64,000 nucleotides of DNA from Malurus cyaneus samueli (Eukaryota > Chordata > Aves > Passeriformes > Maluridae). The position numbers and the translations under genes are program-made. Below the pieces are notes generated by a model, which was given only the letters and a program-made list of their open reading frames with translations, had not been told where the DNA came from and made no database searches. This document shows positions 11,178-22,438 of this stretch, piece after piece. The first letter of the stretch is position 1, and every line of letters starts with the position of its first letter. The DNA is taken from the NCBI GenBank assembly GCA_009741485.1, contig CM019236.1, positions 65,624,258 through 65,688,257 on the forward strand, given 5' to 3'.

Positions 11178-12960
11178 TTAAGGGAGGCGAAGTAAAGGGA
11201 TGAGCTGGGAGGGAAAAAAGAGAATTAGCAGGGTCTGAGGGCTGGAGTGATCAACAAGGAGGGACAGGGATGAAGCCAAGCGAGCTTCCCACAGGCTCAT
11301 TTGTGCCCAGCATCAGCTGTGCCTGGAGCTCCAGTGGCAGTGAGAGGCGGTGTCCTCTTTCATTGTCTCCTGCTACTCTTCTTAGGATTTTGGTTCACTT
11401 GATCCACAAGATGACCATAATTCTTCACCCCCTTGGGCAAACTGGACTTGAATTTGCTGGTTGTAGCAGGATGAGCTGGTGTCTTTCCCTGGGTTTGAAG
11501 GGCTGGACGACAAAGGAACAAAGCCATGGTCAGAGCCCAGAATTTGGCAATCCAAGGAGACCCTTTTGCAAGGGCCATTCTGGCCAGCTTGTGCCATGGC
11601 CAGGAGAGAGAAGAGACCAACAGCTTCAGGTGGAAAGTGCTGGCCACGAATCCCCCATGTCTCCCTGAAATCTCTGTGTGCTCTGCCCATGTCACGCCCC
11701 TCGTCCGCACAGGGAGCAGAGCCTCCCAGCGGCAGGATGGCAGCCCCCTCCACCAGCCCTGCTGGCAGCCCGCTGCCCTCACTCACCCTCACTGAGGACC
11801 TGGAGCTCTTCCGTTTCCTCCATCCTGAGCACGCAGGCCATCCTGGGAACAGAGAGTGAGTCACAGCCCCAGCGGCACAGCTCCCCGGAGTGGCGCTGCC
11901 AGCCCTGTGGCCACACACCCTCCTGCCCCGGCAGGCCTCAGCCCTGGCCCTGCCCACTGACCCTCAGCCAGGGCCGAGCTGCGCGGGGCGGGAGGGACCC
12001 GGGTTGTGGCTCACCTATGAACCTGATGGCCGCCTCTTGCACAGGCTCCTGTGGGCTCTGCAGGTATGGCAGTGCCTGGCGCAGGTACCCGGCCGCTCCT
12101 TTCCTGTCCTCTGTCAGCTGGAGAAAGAGAGCACAGGAGGGAAGGGTCGGCGTGGGCTCTGCCCCTCGGCCGGGCTCTGCCTGCGCCCGGCCCTGGTCTC
12201 CCCTGCCCCAGAGCCTGAGGCGGTGCTGGGCTTTGGAGGGGCCAGAGCAGCCTTGTCTCCCCTGCCCGCACAGCCCAGGGAAAGGAGCAGCATTTGGAGG
12301 GTGGCTGACGCTCCTGATTGCAGCGCTGGGCACGGACACAGCTGCCAGCCCAGGCACTGAGAGCCACGGCCAGGGGGCTTCTCCAGGCTCAGGCTGGGGC
12401 TTCCAGGCTGTCCTTACCAGGCACTCGCCAAACTTCAACATCTTCGCGTTCTTCAACAACTGCTTGAGATTTTTCCTCTTCAGGAAACCGGCCGCACAAA
12501 GCAGTGTTTCCTGAGAAGCCTGTAGAGCAGCAGAGACCCAGAGATGGCACCACAGAGCCATTGCACTGGACCCACATCCCTGTGCCAAGGCCCTGAGGAG
12601 GCTGCAGCCCACGAGGCGCCAGGGAGGATGCAGTCGAGCTCCCTCGCAGAGGTCCAGCAGCAGCACAAAACCTCACCTGTGCCACACGCCAGTTCTCATT
12701 ATAGCAGTGCAAGTAGAGTGGGAGCAGGCTCTGGCTCACAAATCTTTCCAAGGGCTTTTTTCCCTCCTCTACCACCAAGTCCATCACCTTCCAGAAGAGC
12801 TGAATGGAGAGCAGCTGCAAATGGCTGTTATCCTGGAGGAAAGGAAGAGGAAAGCCCTCAGCACCAATTCTCCAGGCCCATGTGGGCAAAGGCAAGAAAT
12901 GCACAGGGCATAAAGTTCCAGGCAGCAGCCACTGCACATGACTGGGGTACAGAGGCTTAC

Positions 12961-13137
12961 GTGGTCAAAGAATGGCAGGAGTGCCTCAGCCAGCTTCAGG
13001 GCAGTGGTGCTGGATATCCCAATGGCCTTGTGCTGGAGTGTATTCATGAACACAGAGAGGGACATCCTGACCATGTCTCCATCTGTATCACCCAGCAGCT
13101 CCACAAGCCTTTGAGACAGGCTGCCCATTCTTTTGGC
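12961..13137 (-). CDS. MROH-like copy 1, exon 10 (HEAT repeats)
   Basis: This is a clean 59-codon exon in phase 0 at both ends. The acceptor is CACACAG before GCCAAAAGAATG and the donor is GTAAGC. The translation includes RMGSLSQRLVELLGD and SSTTALKLAEALLPFFDH, alternating helices typical of HEAT repeats in this family. Exon 9 (13,392-13,529, 46 codons) and exon 11 (12,677-12,832, 52 codons) flank it, equally open with GT-AG borders. This unbroken run argues that the gene was functional recently. Confidence 0.75.
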
Positions 13138-15352
13138 CTGTGTGGAACACAAGGCAGTGCTGTGAAGCCATGAAGGGCTGCACCGCCAACACTGCCCTGG
13201 CATTGCAACCCCACCCTGCAACTGCAGGGCCCAGAGGCCAAAGGCCTTTCCCAAAGCACTCGGGCAGGTGAACCATGAGGCAGGAGAGCTGGGAGCAGCT
13301 GCCTCAGCTCCCAAAGCCCAGCTAAGCCCAAAGGGCTGCTTTCCCCAGCCCCACGGTGCCAGGGAGGCTTCAGCCTTGGCCCCCTTCTCACCATCGAGCG
13401 ATCCTTGCTGAGCAGCACGAGGCCTTTGAGTGCCAGGCGATTCCTCTCCCTGCACGGGCTCTGCAGGTGCCTTGAAACGATCTCCAGGGCACTGTCACCA
13501 CATTTAGTCAAGTCCAGGCAGTCGAGGACCTGAAAGGCACAGGGCAGTGATGGGGGACCCAGCCAGCAGGAGCCCAGAACCGCACAGGGCTGGGCCCAGG
13601 CAGCAGCACAGGGTGCAGGCAGCGTCCCAGGGAGCTGCGGCTACAAGAGAGCAGAGAGCTGGGAGCAGCTGAGCAGGGCAGTGCTGGCCTTCAGGCTCAC
13701 CTCCACAAGGAATGCCAGGAAGGGCAGATCCCAGCGTGGCTCCTCCTTGCTGAGTGGCTTGAGCAGGTGGAATGCGATGTGGCTACAGAAGGGTATCAAG
13801 ACACGGCGCATCTCCCTGGGAGGAGAAAAAAGTCACCGAGAACCTGATGGGGGGACAACCTCTCCCAGGACTGACTCACACAGGTCTGGTCTTTGCCCAC
13901 CATCCCTGGACGGGGCGGGTGTGTGCTTGGAAGGGCTGCTTGTGGGCACCTTCCTCTCCCGCCTTTCAGTTGCTGCCATCCTGGTCAGAGGCCCTCTCAC
14001 CCTGACCAGGGGACTGTGTAGGGCACCCTGGGCACAGGGCACAAATGCTGGGGGAACCTGGAGGAGGGGCTCTCACCTGGCCAGCAGCCCACGCATAGTG
14101 CTGGTGTCAGCACAAAGCAGGTGTCCCAGCCACATCTTGCTCCAGCCACACCCCTTTGTCACACCAGTCCCAGAGGAGAGCCTTCATGACCTGCACTACA
14201 AACCTTGTGCAGAGCAAAGCCCAGGTCACACTGGGAGCAATGGCCCTGCCACAAGGGCATGGGAGGGAGAGGAGATCTGGAACCTGCTGGGGTTGGTGGC
14301 AAGGTGGTGTTGCTGCTGGCATGCTCTCCAGAAGGTATCAACTTCCTCTGGCATCTGCTTTGTGGTGATGACAATTTGGAAGAGCAGAGCCACAAACAGG
14401 CGGGCAGAAAAAAGAATCATCACCTTGTGGCACTCAGGCACCTGGAGAATCACCCACAGCACCAGAGTTCCCTGCAAAAGAAGCAGCCCAAGACAGCGCT
14501 CAGGCCCGAGGTGTCCATGTGGCAGGGCCTGAGGGGAGACGCAGGGGTTTCACCCAGCGCCTGAGGCAGGGAAAAGATGGTCGCTGGAGAGGCGACTTAT
14601 GGGCAAGCAAAGGCCAGTTCCACAAACTCACTGCCAGCGCAAAAACATCCTTGCTGATTCCATCAGAGGTGGTCGTACTGTTCAGTGGCCAGACCTCCAT
14701 GACATTGATAACTGTGGGCATCACATTCTCCAATGCTGGTGCCAATGTTGCTATGGTCCTCCATATAATTGCAGCGGCTCTGTGGGATCACAGCTCAGTA
14801 TCAGGGGGTGCTCAAGTCACAGTACCATGGCCGGTGCAGCTGTGGGGACCCAGGTGACAGAGCCCCGGTGCCCTGAGGGGCAGGGAGGGATCACGGCAGC
14901 AGGCTCTGAAAACAGAGGGGCCTGAGGCTCCTGGAACTCTCCGCCTGTCTGGCACAGCCCATTGGACAGGCTCTACCAGGTGAGGGTCCCTACAGGCTGT
15001 GAGCCCTTATCTCTCAAGGCAGGTGGGTCTCATACCTGTCACACGATGGGGCACAGTGCAAGAGGGTGAGCACCACATTGGCAGGGTGTTCTTCAACAGC
15101 CTCAGAATGTCAATTGCAGTCTGGCATCCGCAGTTACACAGGAAGGAGTGTCTGGTAAATTTTTCTCACCATGGCTGGCACCTGGAGGAGCCATGGGGAA
15201 AAACTGGAACACTGTCCAAGGCGGTAACTTCCCCCAAAGAAGTGCTTCCTTGCCACAACACTGTCCTGCCTCAAAGGCTTAGAGGGCCGAGTGGACGTGG
15301 CTTGAGGGGCACCCACCTGGGAGGCCTCCAGCCCTAGCCCCAGGCTGCTTAC

Positions 15353-15700
15353 CTGCTTCTGGGCAGAAACACAAGGGTCCTCGTAATAATCAGGTATGAG
15401 TTCAAGACTCACACTTGGATTGGGCATGGTGTCAGTACTAGCAATGCCCTGAGTCTCTCTGATGTCTGTGCTTGTGGTTGTGTCCTCAGACAGTGCCTGC
15501 TCAGCATTCTTCCTGCCATCTGTCACTGCTTTGTCAGACTTTTCAGGGTTCTGCACTGAGTTTTCAGTGTTCTCAGCTGAATCTGTGCGGACATCAGGTT
15601 CAGCCTGCAGCTCGCTTGGCTGGGGGTCAGGCTTGGCTGTGCCCTCACTGGGTCTGATGTTGCTGTTTCTATGCTGAATGTGGAAGAACTTGCGGAACCT
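15353..15700 (-). CDS. MROH-like copy 1, exon 3 (acidic Ser/Thr-rich linker)
   Basis: The 348-bp exon is fully open (116 codons, phase 0-0), with acceptor CCCCTGCAG and donor GTAAGC. It begins RFRKFFHIQHRNSN and continues with a low-complexity region rich in Glu, Asp, Ser and Thr, such as SEDTTTSTDIRETQGIASTD. It ends LELIPDYYEDPCVSAQKQ, just before the HEAT repeats. The corresponding exon in copy 2 is 341 bp and out of frame. Confidence 0.7.
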
Positions 15701-16969
15701 CTGCAGGGGAGCCAAAGACAGGGATATTCCATGGAGTGCTCCAAACATGGTGCTCAGCTCAGCAGTGACAGCAGGCCCGGGCCTGGTGGGGATGGCTGCA
15801 GGTGCCTGCAGTGCTCTGCGGAAGCAGCCACGGGCGGGGTCCTGCTCTCGTGTCCAGTCCATGCCGGCATCTGGCAAAGAGGGAGCACAGCCAGAGATCA
15901 TGGGCTGCGTGAGAGACCAGAGAACACAGCCCAGCCCTATGTCACGACGTGTCACAAAGGGCCCTCTGACACCCTGTCCAGTTTCATCCCATGGTGACCA
16001 TGCTGCTCCCGTGTCACAAAGGGCCCTTGCTCACACTGCCACCTTCCCAGGGGACGCCCCCACCCAAAGTGGCCCAGGGTGGAAGGAATCCATTGCCCCG
16101 GGTGTCTCAGGCAGCCCAACAGGAACTTTAGGAACGGCTCCAACAATGAGCAAACGCTCCCTGCTCTGTGGGCTCAGGGCAGCAGAAGGAGCCCCCATGT
16201 CTGCCAACACAGCTGCAGTGGGAAGAGCATAGGGCCTCCCACAGCAGCTCCTTGGGACAAGTCCCGGCTGCTGGCCATCCTAAATGTGGGGCTGTGACAC
16301 AGACAAGGGGCATATGGGCCAGGGCTCTGACACCTGAGGACCAAAAGTCCCTGAAATCGGCTGGTGTGGCAGAGGCCCCGGACTAAGCAGATTTGCCACC
16401 CCCCTTCCTCCCCACCCCGAGCCCTGGCAGCACTAGAAAACTTCACTTCCCATTGCTCGACTCAAGTAGTTCAAGAGAGTTGCAAACTTCCCAAATTAAT
16501 TGCTGTGGCCTGAGATCGTAAAAGACTTGGAGGTTTGCATCCCATCTCAAAGCAGCAACACATTTGCCTGAATGTCATTCATTGAGAGTCACCAAGAAAA
16601 AAAACCCCACTGAACAGAGGCAAAGAAAAATGAATATTCTTTGGTCTGCAAACCATTCTTTGGTTTTCTATGACGGGATAATAGTATGATCATTCTCTTA
16701 CGGAATAAAAGCTCTCCAAGGACCAAAATCCACTCAGCGTTACAGAAGTGTCCCAAACGAATGAGTATAGTGCAGAAAGCTGATCCTGCCCCTGCTGCAG
16801 ATACCGAAGCGGACAATAAAGTACTGCTCTCCCCTCTTCTTCGCTGCATGAGAATCAGGACCACTGCCAGAAAAAGTCACAGATATTCCTTCTTCCCTCC
16901 ATAACCAACGCCATGACAAAGCACAGCTGCTGACTTCAAACTGAATCCAATTCCAGCCTTCCAGACAAC

Positions 16970-17070
16970 TCCTTCCCCAACACCCCACCAACACCAACAC
17001 TCCCAAACACCCACACAGAACCCTCAACACCCTGCCAACACCCCCACCTGGCCCAATCCCTCTGCAAAGC
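16970..17070. repeat. CA/CCA-rich low-complexity tract
   Basis: Repeats such as CAACACCCCACCAACACCAA and CCAACACCCCCACC form a C- and A-rich strand bias. The block is present only in unit 1 of the segmental duplication, so it was inserted or expanded after duplication, or lost from unit 2. Confidence 0.6.
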
Positions 17071-17752
17071 TTTCCCCCCCTCCAGCAGACCCCTGGTTCC
17101 TGCATGCCATGGGATGGCACTCGGGAGGACCTGCTCCAAGCTCAGGCTGCCAGGCCCTTGGTTCCCGGATCATCCTTCCCTCCCTTCCTGTGCACGGGGG
17201 TTCCATTTGCACAGTTCCAGTCAGCTCGCACTTCTCCACTGAATCAGGACTGCTGGTAGAGGAACAAGAGCTGCCTGGCAAACTCTTTCTCCAGCTCCCT
17301 CTTTATTCTCAGGGGAGCTAGAACATTCCACAGCAAAGCAACTGGTTCCACAAGGTGAGGGAGGCATCAATCAGCTTTGAACAGGAAACAGGGAGTTTGT
17401 TTTCCTTAAGTAGGCACAAGCAGATAACATAAGTAAACAAGTACTTAGCACAAATGTACCTAAATACTAAGCTGCAGCGGGCATAAGAAAAACCTGGCAG
17501 GAGTAACTTGACTTGAGCATAAGTTAATAAAAAGCTTTAGTCTCAGTATACCAGAAAATCTATGGGCAAGCAGGGAATTGGCCCTGTGCAAGGAAGCCAT
17601 GAGGAGGGTGAGCTGCTTTAAGGCACCTAGACTGTGTGTGGCCTGCATGTGGACACATGGGCTGCTGGGGAAAGAGCAGACTTCTGGGACTCAGTCCTGG
17701 GGGAGGTCTGTCCCCCCACCTCAGGGTCTTGGTGCTTTTTCCCCCATTCCAG

Positions 17753-18898
17753 GGAGATGACCAATGTGTCTGTATCCTCATGGAGAGTTTGCCACCTGCT
17801 TGGGCTGCTCAGCACAGGGAAGCCATGCTGGGATCTGCCCTTCCTGGCGTTCCTTGTGGAGGTGAGCCTGAAGGCCAGCGCTGCCTCGCTCAGCTGCCTC
17901 CCAGCTCTCTGCCCTCTTGTAGCCGCAGCTGCCTGGGACCTGCCCGTGCCCTGTGCTGCTGCCTGGGCCCAGCCCTGTGTGGCTCCAGCCTCCTTCTGGC
18001 CGGGTCCCCCATCACTGCACGTGCCTTTCCGATCCTGGAGATCCTGGACATGAGGAAATGTGGGAACAAAGTCCTGAAAATCGTGTCAAGACACCTGCAG
18101 AGCAAGTGCGGGGAGAGGTGTCGTCTGGCCCTCAGGGCCCTCACCCAGCTCATGGACAATCCCTGGATGGTGAGAAGGGGGCAGTGGCTGAAGCTGTGCT
18201 GGCAGCGTGGGGCTGGGGAACGCTGTCGCTTGGGCTTGGCTGGGCTTTGGGAGCTGAGGCAGCTGCTGCCAGCTCCTCTGCCTTGCAGTTCAGCTGCCTG
18301 AGATGTTTGAGAGGCCTTTCGCCTCTGGGCCCGGCAGTTGCAGGGTGGGTTTTCACAGCCTTGTATTCCACACGGACCAAAAGAATGTGGGGCATGACAG
18401 AAAGCCTTGTGGAGCTTCTGCAGGACACAAATGAAGACACTGTTGAGAAGACACTCAGTGCTCGTGGCATTATGGTCTCAGACAAGCTCAGGCAGATACC
18501 CACTCCATGGCCCTACAGGAGGCTGCAGCATTCCAGCCATTCCTTGATCACGTAAGGCTGATCAGTAGTGATCTCTCTGGGGAGAAAGGGTAAACAGGCC
18601 GTGAAGGCACCAGCACGCCACAGCCTGGTCCCACTCTTCATCCACTGCCACCATGAGAACCGACGTGTGGCACAGTTGTGCACTTGTGGGCTGCTGCTGT
18701 CCCCATCACAGGGGCTCGGCAGGGCTGCAGCCTCCTCAGGGCCTTGGCACAGGGATTTGGGTCCGGACCCCTGGGCTGAGGTGCCATCTCTGGATTTCTG
18801 CTGCTCTCCAGGTTCCTTGGGAAATGCTGGTTTCTTCGACTGAGCTGTTGAAGAGAAGGGATCTCCAAATGCTGGTGAAGGAGATGAGCTGTTAAAGT
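17753..18898 (+). pseudogene. MROH-like fragment, copy D
   Basis: Exons 8-12 of the MROH-like gene lie here on the plus strand, opposite to the other copies. Exon 8 (17,753-17,861) is open but 6 bp shorter and diverged at its start. Exon 9 (18,041-18,169) reads ILDMRKCGNKVLKIVSRHLQ. Exon 10 begins near 18,376 without a proper acceptor (CACACGGACC instead of CACACAG) and shifts frame before its end at a GTAAGG donor near 18,554. The exon 11 remnant (about 18,610-18,675) has lost its donor: CACAG is followed by TTGTG. Exon 12 (about 18,813-18,914) reads KRRDLQMLVKEMSC and then TAA, because two bases are missing compared with copy C. Upstream exons are absent. Confidence 0.75.
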
Positions 18899-19248
18899 TT
18901 GGCAACCCCCTGGTAAGGACGGCCTGGCAGCCCCAGCCTGAGCCTGGAGAAGCCCCCTGGGCACGGCGCTCAGTGCCTGGGGCTGGCAGCTGTGTCCCTG
19001 CCCAGCGCTGCAATCAGGGGCTGGCAGCCCACTTCCACACTCTGCTCCCTTCCCTGGGCTGTGCGGGCTCTTCTCCAGGCTGCTCTGGCCCTGAGCCCAT
19101 GGATGGCACAGCCTCATCTGTGGGGCTGTGGCTGCCTGCACTGTTGACGCCCTGTGGAGAGCTGATCTCTGCTGTCTGCTGGGGCCACATGAGCCAGCAG
19201 GGATTTTAACTTGACGTAGCTCCTCAAAATTCTTTATTCTTTCCTTTT

Positions 19249-19280
19249 TCTTTTTTTTTTTTTTTTTGTAAGTAAATAAA
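19249..19280 (+). terminator. Poly(T) tract and poly(A) signal after copy D
   Basis: A run of T (19,249-19,267) is followed by AATAAA at 19,275-19,280. The mirror copy of the signal is at 29,909-29,914 on the minus strand. This suits the 3' end of a shared ancestral transcript. Sequence from 19,330 to 20,400 shows no exon. Confidence 0.5.
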
Positions 19281-20404
19281 TAATGTATTCTAAAACTCAG
19301 GCTTTCTTTTGGTGTCCAGTTTGTGCAGGGCACAGGGGAAGAGGGGAAAACGGGTGCTTGTGCTCAGCAAGTTGCCCAGGTGTGCAGTGTGGAATGGGAA
19401 TGTGGCCAGAAGCCCTTTGCCTTTGGTGCTTGTGCTGAAGCCTTAACACTCCTGAGTGGGCAGAAGAGCAGATGGGCAGAGGCCAGAGCTGAGTGGATCC
19501 CTGAGAGACTGGTGCCTGGAGATGGCCACAACCCTCTCACAGCCAGGAATTGCCATCTGAGTCCTGCCCGTGTGTTACTGGCTGGATTGCTGAGGGCTCC
19601 CAGGTTCCTCTTGATGTGGCTTCTCTGGAGCTCTGTCGGGGCTGTGCCGCTGCCTGGTAGGGTGGCCGGGCTGGAGGAGACCCAGAGAGGATGGAGCAGT
19701 GGGAGGCCATGCAGGGATGAGGTGCTGCGGAGGCCCAGATGGGACAAGGCAGTGAGAAGGCACGAGGGGGATGTGTGAGGGGCTGGGTGGCAGGAGGCTA
19801 CAAGGGGACAGGAGGCCCCTGAGGGGATGAGCCCTGAGGAATTGGGTGTCAGAGGCCAGAAGCAGCCCCCAGGCAGCTGCCTTGTTCCTGCCACCCGGCT
19901 GCTGTGGTGTTTGCCCAAGGCATCTCCCAAGCCTGTGACAGAAGCCCTGGAGGCAGAGGCTCAGCAGGAGGCTGGGGACACACCCAAGGTCACCATGCTG
20001 GGCTTCTTGTGATCAAGGAGAGCAAGAGGGCCTTGCTGGAGCAGGCGACAAGGTAGTGGGAAGGCAGAGAAATTGAGATTTTCTACCAAAAATGTTCTTT
20101 TTGACCCCATAAATGTATTCTGGGTTTCCACCAAAGTTTTTTGTATGTGTACCCTACAAATTACCTCAGACTTTTACCCAAAACTTATTTCTCCCCTAGA
20201 GGTCACCTCAAATTTTGCCACCAAAATGTCCTCTAGCAGTGCTCAACAGATTACCTCAGATTTTACTCTCACATTGCAGGGATTACCTCAGTTTTAACCC
20301 CCAGATATTCATTCTCTGCCCTACAGGTGACTCCAAGCAATCCCAGCATTCCTCCCAGCTAAGAAGTTCTCTCCCCCGAAGCCCCTTTAGCTTTTCCCCT
20401 CACA

Positions 20405-20760
20405 AACTGCAACACCCTGTCGGTGTTGTGTCGGCGCTGCCCCACCCTCCTCCGTGTGCTTCAGCGCAGGGCTGCCCCAGGGCGACTCGCACAGCGCTCC
20501 CGGCAGCCCGCCCGGCTCTCGCCCACAGGGCCGCCACAGCGCGTTCGAGTTCCCGCCCGGCGGCTGAGGGGACCGGGGGGCGGGGCCGCCCGCGCCTGGC
20601 GGGAAGCGCTCCCCTGCGGCGCCGATCAGGACGGCGGCGGCGCAGCGGGACCCGCCCGCCCCTCCCGTGTCCCTCAGGGCGGGCCCGCGTCCCCTCAGCG
20701 GCCCTGGCGTACCTTCAGCCAGGCGCGGGTCCCTCAGCGACACACGGCATGCCGTCTGTC
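20405..20760. promoter_or_regulatory. CpG-rich block in the left inverted arm
   Basis: It is GC-rich with many CpGs and a GC-box-like GGGCGGGGCC at about 20,580. It is mirrored at 28,443-28,800, where CGCCGCCGCCGCCGCC is longer. The open frames here are by-products of composition. It could be a promoter, but no coding exon with a fitting splice site was found on either side. Confidence 0.45.
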
Positions 20761-21055
20761 CCTCAAGTGACCCTCACGTTTCCTCAGTGGCCCTGACGTA
20801 CCCTCAGCAACACGACAGACACCCGCCTCCCCTTCAGTGACTCCCATGTCACCTCAGTGCAATCCGCAGCACCTGCCACCCGCCTCCCCCTCAGTGACCC
20901 TTCTGTCCCCTCAGTGGCATGCAGGGCATCTGCATGTGCTTCAGAGACCTTCATGGCACCTCAGCAATGCACAGGGCATCTGCCTTCCCTTCAGTGAGAA
21001 CATGAGGCACCTGCCACCTGCTCAGAGAGCTCATGTTCCCTCAGCATCACTTCAG
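20760..21055. repeat. Minisatellite of ~60 bp units, left arm
   Basis: Units share CCTCAGTG or CTTCAGTGA, a GCAGGGCATCTGC-type core and CCCTCAG. About four to five diverged units are visible. The reverse-complement counterpart is at 28,090-28,440. Confidence 0.65.
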
Positions 21056-21681
21056 GCCATGCCCAAGAGAGACTGGAAGGGTCCCCTCCCTCTGTCTCAC
21101 TTTGTGGGTTTCTGACTGGGTCTGAGCAGGGGCTGATTCCTCACTTGTGGGGAACCAGACGCAGCCAGGATCCCGCACTGCCTGGACAGCGCTCGTACAC
21201 TGACGGTCGCGTGTCCGAGTCTGGGCCACTGCACTGCTGCTTCATTTGCTCTTAGGCACATCACACTCCTGTTAAGCTGCATGGTCGCTGCTTCTGCCCT
21301 CTTGCTGTCCCTGTGCTGGGATAGAGCATTGCTGTGCATTCAGGAAGCTACTCTTGAAAACTTGCAGCATTCCAAGCTCCTTGGCCCTTCGTGGATACTC
21401 CCCATGGAATCCCTCAGAGCCGCCTTCAGAGCCCACTCAAGTTGGCTGTTCTAAAATCCAGGACCTTCAGTGTGCTCAGCAAGACCTTTAAGTGCACAGT
21501 GTTGGGGAACTGAACCTTCAGGACAGGGACCTTTCCAGCCTGATCTGCCCTTGTTCCTCTGTGTCTCTGCACAAAACACGGGGCACAAGAGAACGGCAGG
21601 AGAGGTCTGCGTGTCCCAGGGCTCAGGTTTTGTGTTGCTTCAGCTCCACAGAGGTGCAGGTTAAAGAAAGAAGCCAAACTG

Positions 21682-21687
21682 TTTATT
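21682..21687 (-). terminator. Polyadenylation signal, MROH-like copy 2
   Basis: TTTATT on plus is AATAAA on minus, in the same context as at 11,172-11,177. Confidence 0.55.
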
Positions 21688-22323
21688 AAGGGAGGACGAA
21701 GTAAAGGGATGAGCTGGGAGGGATAAAAAGAGGATCAGCAGGGTCTGAGGGCTGGAGTGATCAACAAGGAGGGAGAGGGCTGAAGCCAAGCGAGCTTCCC
21801 ACAGGCTCATTTGTGCCCAGCATCAGCTGTGCCTGGAGCTCCAGTGGCAGTGAGAGGTGGTGTCCTCTTTCACTGTCTCCTGCTACTCTTCTTAGGATTT
21901 TGGTTCACTGGATCCGGAAGATGACCATAATTCTTCAGCTCTTTGGGCAAACTGGACTTGAATTTCCTGGTTGTAGCAGGATGAGCTGGTGTCTTTTCCT
22001 GGGGCTTGAAGGGCTTGAAGACAGAGTGACAAAGCCACGGTCAGAGCCCAGATTTTGGCAATCCAAGAAGACCCTTGTGCCAGGGCCATTACGGCCAGCT
22101 TGTGCCATGGCCAGGAGAGAGAAGAGACCAACAGCTTCAGGTGGAAAGTGCTGGCCACGAATCCCCCACGTATCCCTGAAATCTCTGTGTGCTCTGCCCA
22201 TGCTGCTCCTCATCCGCACAGGGAGCAGAGCCCTCCTCAGCCGTGGCAGGGATGGCAGTGTGGCTACAAGAGAGAAGAGAGCTGGGAGCAGCTGAGCAGG
22301 GCAGTGCTGGCCTTCAGGCTCAC

Positions 22324-22438
22324 CTCCACAAGGAATGCCAGGAAGGGCAGATCCCAGCGTGGCTCCTCCTTGCTGAGTGGCTTGAGCAGGTGGAATGCGA
22401 TGTGGCTACAGAAGGGTATCAAGACACGGCGCATCTCC
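22324..22438 (-). CDS. MROH-like copy 2, exon 8
   Basis: This 115-bp exon is identical in length and reading to copy 1 exon 8 (13,701-13,815). It reads IPFCSHIAFHLLKPLSKEE and ends LPFLAFLVE before GTGAGC. Its near-identity to copy 1 contrasts with the damaged exons around it. Confidence 0.6.

Larger units (their letters stand above)
11172..15870 (-). pseudogene. MROH-like gene, copy 1 (exon 1 missing, frameshifted)
   Basis: A HEAT-repeat gene of the maestro heat-like (MROH) family, recognised from phrases such as PEEVDTFWRACQQQH, EIVSRHLQSPC, QRLVELLGDTDGDMV and SQSLLPLYLHC. Exons from 5' to 3': exon 2 15,870-15,806; 3 15,700-15,353; 4 15,181-15,036; 5 14,779-14,632; 6 14,471-14,284; 7 14,203-14,077; 8 13,815-13,701; 9 13,529-13,392; 10 13,137-12,961; 11 12,832-12,677; 12 12,519-12,418; 13 12,117-12,015; 14 11,842-11,787; then a terminal exon whose acceptor I cannot fix. 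Exons 5, 6 and 8-13 are open and keep phase. Exon 4 is three bases short of the expected 149 and reaches TAA. Exon 7 is 127 bp against 138 in copy C and hits TGA. Exon 2 ends at a GC donor. Exon 1 is deleted. The damage could be real decay or uncorrected sequencing indels. MROH proteins are poorly understood scaffolds. Confidence 0.8.
10541..17340. repeat. Segmental duplication, unit 1
   Basis: The stretch matches 21,058-26,995 in the same orientation. 10,541-11,730 pairs with 21,058-22,220, 13,650-16,380 with 22,265-25,950, and 16,437-17,340 with 26,505-26,995. Unit 1 holds ~1.9 kb (about 11,735-13,645, MROH-like exons 9-14) missing from unit 2. It lacks ~780 bp around exon 1 that unit 2 keeps. 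It also has an extra CA-rich block at about 16,880-17,250. Confidence 0.85.
17655..21055 (+). repeat. Inverted-repeat arm, left
   Basis: The arm pairs in reverse complement with 28,155-30,975. Points of match include the exon 8 region (17,753-17,861 with 30,767-30,881), the AAACTCAGGCTTTCTTTTGG end at 19,290-19,315 with 29,880-29,900, the TTGAGATTTTCTACCAAAAA stretch at 20,072-20,095 with 29,125-29,145, the GC-rich block and the minisatellite. The spacer of ~7.1 kb is unit 2 of the direct duplication. The left arm is longer because it keeps exons 9-10 that the right arm lost. Confidence 0.85.

Noticed and set aside
11678..12514. A 278-codon plus-strand frame across the MROH-like exons
   Set aside because: It is antisense to exons 12-14 of copy 1, which have family matches and splice sites on the minus strand.
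20215..20796. Long frames in the CpG blocks (also 28,373-28,800)
   Set aside because: Arg/Pro/Ala-rich, present in several frames at once, and not preserved between the two mirrored copies.
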